From: Oscillospiraceae bacterium
GTDB lineage: Bacteria > Bacillota > Clostridia > Oscillospirales > Ruminococcaceae
Direction of reading: 5' to 3'
Length of the DNA stretch: 40,209 nt
NCBI GenBank assembly: GCA_014799395.1
Contig: JAAVID010000065.1
Location: 1 to 40,209, forward strand
Position 1 is the stretch's first letter, and every line of letters begins with the position of its first letter. The position numbers were made by a program, and so were the translations under genes. The notes beneath the pieces are model-generated. The model was not told the DNA's origin. It did no database searches and saw only the letters and a program-made list of their open reading frames with translations. Positions 1 through 7,495 of the stretch are shown here, piece by piece.

Positions 1-3
1 TCT

Positions 4-284
4 ATGGATAAAAAACTTTCGGATTGCGGATTTCTTTCCGACAGCAATTTGAGCGCGACGGCGCGCGGAGTGTTGGCAACTGCCCTCTCGCTGCCGAGTA
101 ACACTTCGGTGAGCATTGATAGTCTTACGGCTATACTGCCCGACGGGAGAACGGCGGTATCCAACGCGCTATCCGCACTCGAAAAGCGCGGATATTTCAA
201 ACGTGAACGGAAAATACAGATAACGGTCGCTTTCGGTGGGAGTTGACATTCAGCAGCGAACCCGTTCTCGGTGCGGGCAAATAG
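4..284 (+). pseudogene. Frameshifted winged-helix/HTH protein of a mobile element
   Basis: An 80-codon frame runs from ATG 4 to a stop at 244-246. It reads as a helix-turn-helix domain: SLSATARGVLATALSLP, then an ILPDGRTAVSNALSALEKRGYF recognition region. This type is common in replication or accessory proteins of Firmicutes plasmids and integrative elements. After 'KRERK' the frame goes off track. The natural continuation (TDNGRFRWELTFSSEPVLGAGK, then TAG 282-284) is found in another frame, so a 1-2 base indel near 210-216 has broken the gene. No ribosome site is visible because the window begins 3 bases before the ATG, so the true start may lie outside. Probably non-functional. Confidence 0.55.
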
Positions 285-294
285 CTGGCGGTAT

Positions 295-331
295 TGCACA
301 TACTTTAACGGTGGAATTTGTTAAAGTGCAC
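295..331 (+). promoter_or_regulatory. Imperfect inverted repeat upstream of the DUF6075 promoter
   Basis: TGCAC-ATA-CTTTAAC (295-309) faces GTTAAAG-TGCA (320-330), giving two paired blocks around a 10-nt centre with a 3-nt bulge. It ends 40 bp before the -35 box at 371. It could be an operator or a decayed hairpin; only the symmetry is seen. Confidence 0.35.
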
Positions 332-370
332 AAAATTCCGACATTTTCAAAGAAATTCCCCCGAAACAGC

Positions 371-399
371 TTGACTTCATAGCTTTAAAGCGTTATAAT
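371..399 (+). promoter_or_regulatory. Sigma-A promoter for the DUF6075 gene
   Basis: TTGACT (371-376), a 17-bp spacer, then TATAAT (394-399). The gene starts 55 bp downstream at 455. Confidence 0.75.
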
Positions 400-454
400 A
401 TAGGCGTAAGGCAAGTTAGCGTGTGCTAACCACATTTTGAAAGGAGTTTGGCCT

Positions 455-853
455 ATGGCGATAAAATTCAGAAACACGGAGCATAAGAACCGCTTTTACG
501 GGATTTTGGAGCGAATGAGCAGCGGCGATGTGTACCATACCTCGGTTGCGTATCTTCTCGCGCTTGACAACGAGTGCTACAATCACATCGACAGTCTGTT
601 CGATTTTAAGGAAAATCTGATCAAGCCCTATGGAGCGTTGCAGCAGGCGTGGCAGACGGGAACGTCCACCAAAACAACGCGCTTGATGTTCAACCTCTGG
701 TGTAGTGCCTGTGAGGACTACGACCGCGAAAAGAACGCGGTCAAGGACAGCGGACGGAAATACACCGTTGACGAGATTTTTTCTTCAAGTCTGGCGGTAT
801 GGTACTTTGAGGCGGTCAAACTCCGCTACCCGAACATTAAGGAGGATATGTAA
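455..853 (+). CDS. DUF6075 family protein
   Basis: A 132-aa soluble protein without signal or membrane segment. The pattern MAIKFRNTEHKNRFYGIL at the N-terminus, then HIDSLFDFKENLIKPYGALQQ, WQTGTSTKTTRLMFNLW and YFEAVKLRYPN near the end, matches what I recall of DUF6075. That family is widespread on Firmicutes mobile elements and its function is unknown. I chose ATG 455, not the in-frame TTG at 437, because AAGGAG (441-446) lies 8 nt before it. The stop abuts the ParA-like start at 854, so the two were probably co-transcribed and translationally coupled. This is the only gene of the first 1.5 kb that still looks intact. Confidence 0.75.
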   Translation: MAIKFRNTEHKNRFYGILERMSSGDVYHTSVAYLLALDNECYNHIDSLFDFKENLIKPYGALQQAWQTGTSTKTTRLMFNLWCSACEDYDREKNAVKDSGRKYTVDEIFSSSLAVWYFEAVKLRYPNIKEDM

Positions 854-1264
854 ATGAAATCAATAGCTTTTTACAACAATAAGGGCGGCGTGGCAAAGAC
901 CACCTCGGTCATAAACGTAGGCTACGAGCTGGCGAGGGAGAACCGCGTACTTATCATTGACGCTGACGGACAGGCTAACTGCTCCAGATTTTTCACTGAG
1001 GAATTGAAAAGCGGTCTGGAAACGGCTCTGACGGACGGCACGTGAAATCCGGCAAGAGCGGTATGTAAAACGAGATATGAGAATATCGACATCATCACGG
1101 CAACCGCCGCACTGAACGATGCGACCGCCACATTTACGGCTTTCGATGAGCGCAAACAGGAGCGCATCGCGCGAAACATCATAGAGTACGGCAAAGAATA
1201 TGACTTGACATACACCACACACCGTTTGTCCGTGAAACATCGTGCGTTTTGCTACCGCGACTAA
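854..1264 (+). pseudogene. parA: ParA/MinD-type ATPase, broken
   Basis: The N-terminal 63 codons carry a deviant Walker A (NNKGGVAKTTS, residues 8-18) and the following LIIDADGQANCS motif, as in chromosome/plasmid partition ATPases. AAGGAGG at 839-845 gives a good ribosome site. TGA at 1043-1045 interrupts the frame. The same frame then continues as recognisable ParA (YENIDIITATAALNDAT, ERIARNIIEYGKEYDL) to about 1215, after which the sequence no longer matches and stops at 1262. The protein is therefore broken by a nonsense codon and a 3' truncation. It would have served partition or maintenance of a mobile element. Confidence 0.7.
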
Positions 1265-1344
1265 CCTTCTCGCCGCCGAACCCACCGCCGGCAAACTCAT
1301 CATATACCTCAAGTTTTACATTCTTAAGCGTTACTTTGACGTTG

Positions 1345-1551
1345 ACCAAGGCGGAAAATCTCAAGGATATGGAAACGCGCGAGTTTGTTGACAATGCGTT
1401 CCGAAACGGTGAGATCAAGACCACGGGAACGGATATCGACAAAATTATGCCGCCTGTGTCGAGGTTTGGCGGAGGGAACCGAGAGGTGAAGAAGCAAGGT
1501 GTTATTGATAGGCTTAGGGGGTTCTTTGAGAGGTTTTTCGGAATCGGGTAA
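1345..1551 (+). pseudogene. C-terminal fragment resembling a type I restriction R subunit
   Basis: An open frame ending at 1551 carries AENLKDMETREFVDNAF, then GEIKTTGTDIDKIMPP, GGGNREVKKQGVIDRL and FFERFFGIG. From memory this block resembles the extreme C-terminus of some Clostridia HsdR (type I restriction endonuclease R) proteins; I could not verify it. There is no start codon or ribosome site, and the segment directly follows the decayed ParA, so a deletion probably joined the two. The stretch 1265-1344 between them matches nothing I know. It cannot encode a functional nuclease. Confidence 0.4.
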
Positions 1552-1677
1552 AACGGAAAAAAACACTACTCTATTTTAAATGATTGGAGGTGATTTTTTA
1601 AAATACAATAACAGAAAATTTGGACGAACTCGCTATTCACAATTTAAAGTGTTAATTAAAATAACGGAGGCATTAAA

Positions 1678-2301
1678 ATGTACATAGTAAACACATATGA
1701 GCAAATTGAGCAAAAAGAAAAGGAATTGAACGAAAACCATATCATCATTCTGCTTTTTGTTAGACCAACAGTATGTGGGGCAGAAGATATAATTAAAGAA
1801 TTTAATTATATACATTATGATTCGTCAAAGTATTGCTCCATATATGCTGTTGGATATACAAATGAGCTTTCGTCAACCCAATTTACATATAATGTTATCG
1901 GTGTCGATGGGGCGGATTGGTATTTTAGTGACGAAGATTTTATAGATTTCAAAAATAAGCCGGAGGATCGGTTAAAATGGAGATATAGCGGTGAAAATGA
2001 ATTGATTGTACTTCAAAGTAATATAGAAGGTAACAACATTTTGAATTATCAGAATTATGTGGCAATAAACATAAACGAGGGATTAAGAAAGGAATATATA
2101 CCTTCTTATTCAATGTTTATGGCAAGCTTAATACGGAATTCCAAATCCGAGGTAAAGGCTAGCAACGCAGTTAAAAAGACATACCGTTTAAAAAAGAGAC
2201 AAATTGTTGAAATGGCTTTAGAAGAAATTCAAAAGGTACCTACCCCTGTTAAGAGGCTCCTAAAAAATAGAATCTTCTTTAAAACCTCAAAAGCTTGTTA
2301 A
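1678..2301 (+). CDS. AT-rich orphan protein of unknown function
   Basis: A 207-aa protein with a strong ribosome site (CGGAGG 1665-1670, 7 nt before ATG 1678). I do not recognise the family. It has a hydrophobic beta-strand near the start (HIIILLFVRPTVCG, residues 21-34), a central acidic Tyr/Trp-rich part (GADWYFSDEDFIDF, about 78-91), and a basic Lys/Arg tail (residues 153-204, including KKTYRLKKRQIVEMA). There is no signal peptide or clear membrane span. Codon and base use are far more AT-rich than in the genes from 3.4 kb onward. With fragments of mobile-element genes on both sides, this suggests horizontal acquisition. A defence or element-maintenance role is only a guess from context. 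Confidence 0.6.
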   Translation: MYIVNTYEQIEQKEKELNENHIIILLFVRPTVCGAEDIIKEFNYIHYDSSKYCSIYAVGYTNELSSTQFTYNVIGVDGADWYFSDEDFIDFKNKPEDRLKWRYSGENELIVLQSNIEGNNILNYQNYVAININEGLRKEYIPSYSMFMASLIRNSKSEVKASNAVKKTYRLKKRQIVEMALEEIQKVPTPVKRLLKNRIFFKTSKAC

Positions 2302-2370
2302 TTTGATATGATATAACATTTTAGTTGTTATGTCAAAAATATACTAAAGTTAATAGTAACACATAAGTTA

Positions 2371-2409
2371 AAATCGTCTTTGAGTTTATTGCTTGGGGGC
2401 GATTTTTAT
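2371..2409 (+). terminator. Rho-independent terminator after the orphan gene
   Basis: AAATCGTC (2371-2378) pairs with GGCGATTT (2398-2405) with one G-T wobble and a 19-nt loop. The stem runs into a T-rich tail. It lies 70 bp after the stop at 2301. Confidence 0.55.
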
Positions 2410-2494
2410 TTGTAAGAAGTCACTTCAACGGCTTATTTGTTTGATTGTTCGCTGCTGTACTCGTTCTAACCGTCCCGTTAGCCAATAAAAACTA

Positions 2495-2708
2495 GGTTAT
2501 TATGTTATCAGAGTTAGTTGTGACTACGATACAGAAGGAAAGCAAATATATCAGTATATGGTGCGGAAGTACGAACCGGGTATGACCGACAAGCAGTTCG
2601 AAAAAGAGGTAATCAGACAGGCTGTGCTCTTTGAGTAAAGCTGCAAAAACAGTTATCAGAGAGATTGCAAAGTTTGAAGTTTTCTGCAAGGAATGGTTCG
2701 AGGAATAA
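2495..2708 (+). pseudogene. Tyrosine recombinase/integrase N-terminal remnant, frameshifted
   Basis: One frame from 2495 reads GYYVIRVSCDYDTEGKQ, then YMVRKYEPGMTDKQFEKEV and IRQAVLFE, ending at TAA 2636-2638. A second frame just after reads KFEVFCKEWFEE to TAA 2706-2708. Together these match the layout of the AP2-like arm-binding and core-binding start of Firmicutes phage/ICE integrases ('...YMTW.P..GMT...EKE..RQ..LFE...KF.DF.EKWFEEY'). There is no start codon, a frameshift splits the two halves, and the whole catalytic domain is missing. It marks the scar of a lost integrative element. Confidence 0.6.
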
Positions 2709-3032
2709 GAAAAAATGAACTTGCGGAATACTGCCTACAATCCATTACCGTTTGTTTTGGCGTTGGAGATTTTTTCAATGGGGTAAGCTGAGAAAAGATC
2801 ACTATTTGGGTCTATAGGATCTACCCCGCGGATTTTTCAAGGAAAGAAGTTATTGTCGAAATCGGTTGCCTATGACTAACTTTCTATTCTGTTTTCTCTT
2901 GGCAAGATCGTCCCCCTAGAAAAATTTCTGCTCAGCTTCTCAGGAAAAATTCGAGGGGGTGTGAGTTTGCTCAACAAGTTCGCAAAATTGAAATGGACTG
3001 CTTCTTGAATTTTGAAGTCATAGCAAGCCATA
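2709..3032. other. Non-coding stretch with an imperfect C/G-capped hairpin
   Basis: I see no supportable gene here. The only structure is an imperfect inverted repeat whose ends are CCCCCT (2912-2917) and AGGGGG (2954-2959), with A/T-rich partly complementary arms inside. ATG 2993 opens a 21-codon frame (MDCFLNFEVIASHRKYT...). It faintly resembles a LysR N-terminus and could belong to the LysR remnant that follows. Confidence 0.3.
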
Positions 3033-3052
3033 GAAAATATACGTATATTTTC
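3033..3052. promoter_or_regulatory. Perfect 20-bp palindrome
   Basis: GAAAATATAC followed by GTATATTTTC is a perfect 20-bp dyad with no spacer, centred between 3042 and 3043. It lies just before the LysR remnant. It could be a dimeric regulator's operator, possibly an old LysR autoregulatory site, but that is inference. Confidence 0.4.
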
Positions 3053-3062
3053 GTTAGTTGAA

Positions 3063-3367
3063 GCGGAGAGCCGTTCAACTTGATTTTATGGAACACTGCT
3101 ATAAAATCATTGCCCATTAGAATGATAGGCAATAATTCTCTGATCTCTTCGGGAATTTTGAGCAGCGCCTTGAACGGTTCTGACATAATCGCCATTCCGT
3201 TGAAAAGCGGCGAGGTCATGGAGATAGGATATATCCATGCGGCGGGGCGGCAGCTGAGTGCTGTCGCCGGGCGGTATCTCGAGCATTTCAGGGGTATATC
3301 GAGAGCTATAAAACGGAGGGGTAGTCTTGACAAAGGTATTTTTTTGTGCTATAATAATATAGCTTAA
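3063..3367 (+). pseudogene. LysR-type regulator, C-terminal effector-domain remnant
   Basis: The open frame contains MIGNNSLISSGILSSALNG, DIIAIPLKSGEVMEIGYIH and LSAVAGRYLEHFRGIS. These match the last part of the LysR substrate-binding domain: an IPL strand, a 'meIgyi' strand, then a final 'LS..A..yle' helix. The DNA-binding domain and most of the effector domain are absent. There is an in-frame stop just upstream and no ribosome site. Its 3' end overlaps the promoter of the next gene. Likely a deletion remnant. Confidence 0.5.
3327..3355 (+). promoter_or_regulatory. Consensus sigma-A promoter for the XRE-like gene
   Basis: TTGACA (3327-3332), a 17-bp spacer and TATAAT (3350-3355) are a perfect consensus match. 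Transcription would start near 3362, leaving a short leader before the TTG start at 3405. Confidence 0.85.
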
Positions 3368-3404
3368 CATCAAATCTCAGAAAGCTGCGAAGGGCGGTGT
3401 TCAT

Positions 3405-3803
3405 TTGAAGACATCAGATCTTGAGGAAAAGCTCAATACCCCCGGAGCCTTTGACAATGAAATGGTCGAAAACAACCCGCCACCCGAGCTTCCCGATATT
3501 TTGACCCAATACATAGATGAAAAGAATATGACCAAATCCGAAGTTATCCGAATACTCAATGTTGCCCGCAATTACGGTTATCAGATATTAAACGGAACGC
3601 GTCCAATAACAAGGAATATCCTGCTTCAAATATCTTTGATATTAAAGCTGGATATAGATCAGATCAACTATTTGCTGCGGCTGGCTGAAAAACCGCAGCT
3701 GTACGTTCGCAATATCGTGGACGCGAGAGTGTTCTATGCGGTTAAGCATAATATGGGGTATTATGAGGCTCTGGATTTCATCTGGGGCAAAAGTATCGTG
3801 TAA
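3405..3803 (+). CDS. XRE-like helix-turn-helix regulator (TTG start)
   Basis: A 132-aa protein. Residues 1-35 form an acidic Pro-containing N-terminus (KLNTPGAFDNEMVENNPPPELP). Residues 38-85 form a helix-turn-helix: MTKSEVIRILNVARNYGYQI is the HTH core, then LNGTRPITRNILLQIS. A C-terminal helical part follows. I recall the same layout in small Clostridia proteins found next to Ser/Thr kinase genes, as here. The start is TTG 3405 behind GAAGGGCGG (about 3388-3396); the first in-frame ATG would remove the conserved N-terminus. It has its own consensus promoter and is convergent with the kinase operon across a strong terminator. It may regulate that cluster, but that is inference. Confidence 0.7.
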   Translation: MKTSDLEEKLNTPGAFDNEMVENNPPPELPDILTQYIDEKNMTKSEVIRILNVARNYGYQILNGTRPITRNILLQISLILKLDIDQINYLLRLAEKPQLYVRNIVDARVFYAVKHNMGYYEALDFIWGKSIV

Positions 3804-3808
3804 ACAAA

Positions 3809-3842
3809 AATATCCTCCTCGAAGATTTTCGGGGAGGATATT
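3809..3842. terminator. Bidirectional terminator between convergent genes
   Basis: A 15-bp stem, AATATCCTCCTCGAA (3809-3823) with TTCGGGGAGGATATT (3828-3842), has one T-G pair and a GATT loop. It is flanked by A-rich and T-rich sequence, so it can serve both the gene ending at 3803 and the minus-strand gene ending at 3856. Confidence 0.85.
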
Positions 3843-3855
3843 GATTTTATTGGTG

Positions 3856-5178
3856 TTACGTTTCAAACGTAATGCGAATGGCGTCGCCCGTGAACTCTCC
3901 GGTAAACCCGGAAACGGTTATCCCGTATTTTTCCGAGAGGTCGGAAATGTACGATTCCTGCAATTTTTCCCAAAGCATATCGACATATTGAAACATAAAA
4001 TAGATCTCGAACGGTCCATTCCCGCTGTCGAACCAATTTTTCGTATCCTCAAGTATGAAGTTGTAAATATCGTCGTCCATGCCTTGATACCAAACCTTGT
4101 TCAGATAATTGTCAAGGTAGTAATTTTTTAAGATCACCTCGTCGTCATCGCCTATGGAATCATCGTAAGACGGAATTATCGCCGAAAATTCCTCGCCGTA
4201 ATCTCCGAGAATTTCATAAACGCCTATATTAAACCATATATCGGAGCAAAGGAACCAGAAATGAGTGATCTCACCGCCTTCGGCAAGCGGTATCTCATGC
4301 ACAAGGCTCGCCGTCTCAATTCCGTCTGTAAATGTGTCGATATTATACCACTCGTCATCTATCTTAATACGAACGATGGCGGAATAATCCGGCTCGGCAT
4401 TCGTTTCAACGACAAAGCTGTCAAAGCCCATTCTTTGCGCGAAATCGCAGAGCGTTCTCGCAACGCCGAGGTCGTCCGCCGCGTGCTCTATCATCACGCC
4501 GTGAGTGGATGACGCGGTAGGGTCGGAATTGCGCGGAACGTGCTGAACATCTTTTAATATCATATCGTGGATATCGCAAAGAAGCTCTATCCTTGTCATG
4601 GGTTCGTTATGTCTGAACGTATCATTGATTGACTGAAGTATAAGCTCGTTCGCTTCGGCACGGTCAATTCCCGTATATATCGGAGAGATCGAATTGACAT
4701 ACTCATCGGGATCGGGTTCTTTGTTATTGTTCATATCGTTATAGCCGAGATTGTAACCCTGCGTATCATTTAAATACGGATTTTCGTTCAGTACAAAATT
4801 GAAAACCTTTTCTATATCGGCGACTTGATATGTGAGCGAGGGCAGGGCAATATTCTTCTCGTTTGCCCTGACTCCCACAAATATGTATTCGTAAAGCGCT
4901 TTTGTATCGCCGCTCAGACACGAATACAAAGGCTTGGAAAAGCCCTCCTTACTTAGATCGGGTCTGTTTCCGAAAGTGCCGACCGTTTCGTTTCCATCGG
5001 GCGTTGACGCGTCGTCTCCCGCCGTGGAGGAGCTGCCGCTTGTGTCGGGCGTGATGTCGGCAATGGGCTTGTACGCCTTTATTGCAAGAGGTATAATGAT
5101 AGCCGCGACCAGCACGCCGCAGGTGATCTCAATAAAAGTGCGCATATGCCGGCGAAAAAAGCTCTGCTTTGGCTTCAT
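3856..5178 (-). CDS. Membrane-anchored transglutaminase-fold protein lacking catalytic residues
   Basis: A 440-aa protein. It has a basic N-terminus, one membrane segment (about residues 17-36), a Ser/Thr/Asp-rich linker (40-70) and a large extracytoplasmic domain. Residues 175-285 follow a transglutaminase-like fold: the helix 'AEANELILQSINDTF...CDIHDMILKDV', then DDLGVARTLCDFAQRMGF and IKIDDEWYNIDTFTD. Aligned by eye to active relatives, the catalytic Cys falls on Asp236 and the His on Ser266, while Asp281 is kept. This argues for a binding or structural role instead of catalysis. It is the second gene of an operon, 51 bp after the kinase, and may be its extracellular partner. No clear ribosome site precedes ATG 5178; Met12 is an alternative start. 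Confidence 0.65.
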   Translation of the reverse strand: MKPKQSFFRRHMRTFIEITCGVLVAAIIIPLAIKAYKPIADITPDTSGSSSTAGDDASTPDGNETVGTFGNRPDLSKEGFSKPLYSCLSGDTKALYEYIFVGVRANEKNIALPSLTYQVADIEKVFNFVLNENPYLNDTQGYNLGYNDMNNNKEPDPDEYVNSISPIYTGIDRAEANELILQSINDTFRHNEPMTRIELLCDIHDMILKDVQHVPRNSDPTASSTHGVMIEHAADDLGVARTLCDFAQRMGFDSFVVETNAEPDYSAIVRIKIDDEWYNIDTFTDGIETASLVHEIPLAEGGEITHFWFLCSDIWFNIGVYEILGDYGEEFSAIIPSYDDSIGDDDEVILKNYYLDNYLNKVWYQGMDDDIYNFILEDTKNWFDSGNGPFEIYFMFQYVDMLWEKLQESYISDLSEKYGITVSGFTGEFTGDAIRITFET

Positions 5179-5229
5179 CGGCTTAATGGAAACATTCAGC
5201 TTCGCGGAGTTTTCGGCTGCTGCCGAGTG

Positions 5230-6249
5230 CTACGCGTCGTCTGCGTCCGATAAGTCAACCGGGTCTATTATCGGCTCGGACTTGATGTCGAGCGTGTCAA
5301 GCGCCTTTTTCAGCTCGTAAGCGTCCGGGTATCTTTCGTCAATGTTGAGCTTGGTGGCTTTGGTGATTATCTCCCACATAGAGGGCTCAACGTCAAAAAT
5401 ATTTTCTTTAAACGTGTCGTCATCATCAAAACGCCCCGAGGGATCCTCGGGAATATCTCCGGTAAGCATAAAATAAAGCGTTGTTCCCAGCGCGTAAACG
5501 TCCGTCCACGGACCTTGATTTCCCTTTTTCCTGTACTGCTCGGGCGGCGCGAATCCTGGCTTTAAAATCACCGAAAATGTCTGTGAATATTCGGCGACTA
5601 CCTGCCGCGCCGCGCCGAAATCGATAAGCTTTACATCTCCGTTTTCGCACAGGATAACATTGTCCGGCGTAATATCCCTATGCAGCACGGACGCGCTGTG
5701 CGCTACGATAAGCGCGTTTACTATATTCTTTGCCGCAAACAGCGCTTTCGGCGCGCTGAGTACGCCATGCTCGCGGATATACTCTTTCAGCGTGCAGCCG
5801 TGAAGATACTCCATGGCTATGTACACGGTGTCGTTTTCATAGAAACAATCGTAAACGCCCACGATATTGGGGTTGCCGTTAAATCTCGTGACCAGCTTTG
5901 CTTCGTTGTAGAATTTTTCCGCGCCGAGCTTAAACGCTTCCGCGCTGTCGGCGGACGTTACGGACACCTCGGCGTTTCCCGATACGCGCTGAGCGATCCC
6001 GTAAGGGAAATACTCCTTTATGGCGATCTTTTTGCACACAAGCGCGTCATAAGCCAGATATGTGATACCGAAGCCGCCTTTTCCTATCACGCGTCCAATA
6101 ACGTATCTGTTCTGCAAAACGCTTCCCGGCGCGAGCATTGTCGGGTCGGGCGCGCTGTCCGAGGAATCGAACCCGCAGCTTTTGCATACCGTTCCGGTTG
6201 CTGCTTCAAAGCAATTCTCGCAAAATTGCCTGCCGTTAATTTCGATCAT
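5230..6249 (-). CDS. Serine/threonine protein kinase with N-terminal zinc ribbon
   Basis: A 339-aa soluble kinase. Residues 10-25 hold a zinc ribbon (C10, C13, C22, C25). The kinase domain follows: glycine loop GKGGFG (56-61), ATP-anchoring Lys78 in IAIKEY, helix-C Glu116, catalytic loop HRDITPDN (190-197), metal-binding DFG (210-212), and FAPPEQY at the end of the activation segment (233-239). The 'HRDIT/S-PDN' loop is typical of a bacterial kinase group. All catalytic residues are present, so it should phosphorylate Ser/Thr. There is no membrane span, unlike PrkC/PknB. I prefer ATG 6249 behind AAAGGTGAG over an upstream in-frame ATG at 6273. It is the first gene of an operon with the transglutaminase-fold membrane protein. 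Confidence 0.9.
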   Translation of the reverse strand: MIEINGRQFCENCFEAATGTVCKSCGFDSSDSAPDPTMLAPGSVLQNRYVIGRVIGKGGFGITYLAYDALVCKKIAIKEYFPYGIAQRVSGNAEVSVTSADSAEAFKLGAEKFYNEAKLVTRFNGNPNIVGVYDCFYENDTVYIAMEYLHGCTLKEYIREHGVLSAPKALFAAKNIVNALIVAHSASVLHRDITPDNVILCENGDVKLIDFGAARQVVAEYSQTFSVILKPGFAPPEQYRKKGNQGPWTDVYALGTTLYFMLTGDIPEDPSGRFDDDDTFKENIFDVEPSMWEIITKATKLNIDERYPDAYELKKALDTLDIKSEPIIDPVDLSDADDA

Positions 6250-6274
6250 TTTTTCACTCACCTTTCCGAACATA

Positions 6275-6303
6275 AGTATACCATATTTTTTTTAAATTAT
6301 CAA
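6275..6303 (-). promoter_or_regulatory. Sigma-A promoter for the kinase operon
   Basis: Read on the minus strand: TTGATA (6303-6298), a 17-bp spacer and TATACT (6280-6275). It lies 26 bp before the preferred start at 6249. Confidence 0.7.
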
Positions 6304-6402
6304 GCACTTTTTGGAGATTTTACGGATATAAGACCGCGGCAAGGCTTTTTCGAAAAATAATTAGTATTCCTAATTTGCAGACCACAAACCCGTTTTTTCG
6401 TG

Positions 6403-6408
6403 TATAAT
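6403..6408 (+). promoter_or_regulatory. -10 box for the lipoprotein transglutaminase
   Basis: A consensus TATAAT lies 57 bp before ATG 6465. No good -35 is seen at 16-18 bp (GACCAC at the right place), so the promoter may need an activator. Confidence 0.45.
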
Positions 6409-6464
6409 GTGAATTGTAAGTATTTGTCAGTATTTGATGGAAATTTTCCCATGGAGGAGCTTAT

Positions 6465-7436
6465 ATGAAAAACAACAAAAAAATTATCGCGGCCGCCGTG
6501 CTTGCGGCGGTATGTTTTACGGGGTGCAGCGCTAACATCGAAAGCGGCAGTGCGCCGTCATCGTACTCAACAACGATGTCTTCCGATTTGTCGGGTTCGT
6601 CAAGCTCGTCAAGCTCGTCCACCTCGTCGTCCGAGGAAACGATCTCGAGCGAACCCGTCGTAAGCAGTGACAGCTCAGAGAGCGGCACCGATAACGACAG
6701 CTCCGTATCCGCTCCCGCCTCGTCCTCAAGCAGCGCGGCTTCTTCCGAGGAAGAGACCGAATCCAAGCCCCCGCGCGTAATTACCGGCACCGTAGACGTT
6801 ATAGGCGACAATAGCTCCAATTCCTATGACGACAAATCAATCGGTGTTAAGGTTCCAAAAACCGCGGAAGAAAAATTGATCGACGAGCTGATAGACGAGC
6901 TCGACTTGAAAGATGATAAAAAGTCGGATATGGAAAAGCTCTGCATTTTGGGCAAATGGTTCTGCGATAATACGGAGTATGACTATCAATTAGAGGCTAC
7001 CGGCAGTTATGGTTTGGAAACCAAAGCGAGCTATCTTCTTACCAAGCATTCCGGAGTATGTGCTACATATGCGGAAACCGCATGCTTTATTCTTTCCCAA
7101 TGCGGGATAGATACACTGTATTGTGACAATGGAAACTCCAACCATGCATGGAATGCCGTGAAAATTGATGGTCAATGGACATATACGGATTTTGTCGGTG
7201 GACCGGAACACCTCTTACTTGGTTCAAGCTATCATGGTTTACCCGACCATACTTTTATTTATTCGTGTCATACCCTAAACGGCTACGGATACGGCGGTAC
7301 TGTGCCCGATATGTCGGAGATAAATACCGATTTGCGCTTATTTGATTTTGACGGAAATGAACTGGAGGTTCACAAGGAAGCGGACGGCTTTTCGTATGTT
7401 GACAGCAATGGTAAGGGGCATAAGGTAATTTTTTGA
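6465..7436 (+). CDS. Lipoprotein with intact transglutaminase-like domain
   Basis: A 323-aa protein. A lipoprotein signal peptide ends at FTGC (lipidated Cys21). A long Ser/Glu-rich linker follows (about 22-100), which can span the cell wall. The transglutaminase-like domain (about 130-260) has the full triad: Cys199 in HSGVCATYAE, His227 in NHAWNAVKIDG and Asp242 in WTYTDFVGG. It is therefore probably an active cysteine protease or transglutaminase-type enzyme on the outer face of the membrane; the substrate is unknown. GGAGG (6453-6457) sits 7 nt before ATG 6465. It diverges from the kinase operon, whose second product is a catalytically dead version of the same fold, which suggests a functional link. 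Confidence 0.85.
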   Translation: MKNNKKIIAAAVLAAVCFTGCSANIESGSAPSSYSTTMSSDLSGSSSSSSSSTSSSEETISSEPVVSSDSSESGTDNDSSVSAPASSSSSAASSEEETESKPPRVITGTVDVIGDNSSNSYDDKSIGVKVPKTAEEKLIDELIDELDLKDDKKSDMEKLCILGKWFCDNTEYDYQLEATGSYGLETKASYLLTKHSGVCATYAETACFILSQCGIDTLYCDNGNSNHAWNAVKIDGQWTYTDFVGGPEHLLLGSSYHGLPDHTFIYSCHTLNGYGYGGTVPDMSEINTDLRLFDFDGNELEVHKEADGFSYVDSNGKGHKVIF

Positions 7437-7495
7437 TTTGCTGTTTCGGTCGACGTTTTCCGCATATGGCGTTGTAATAAAGGAGGAATTTAATA

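Noticed and set aside
1043-1045. In-frame TGA in the ParA gene as selenocysteine or recoding site
   Set aside because: No SECIS-like hairpin was found behind it, ParA needs no selenocysteine, and the gene is truncated further downstream, so decay is the simpler reading.
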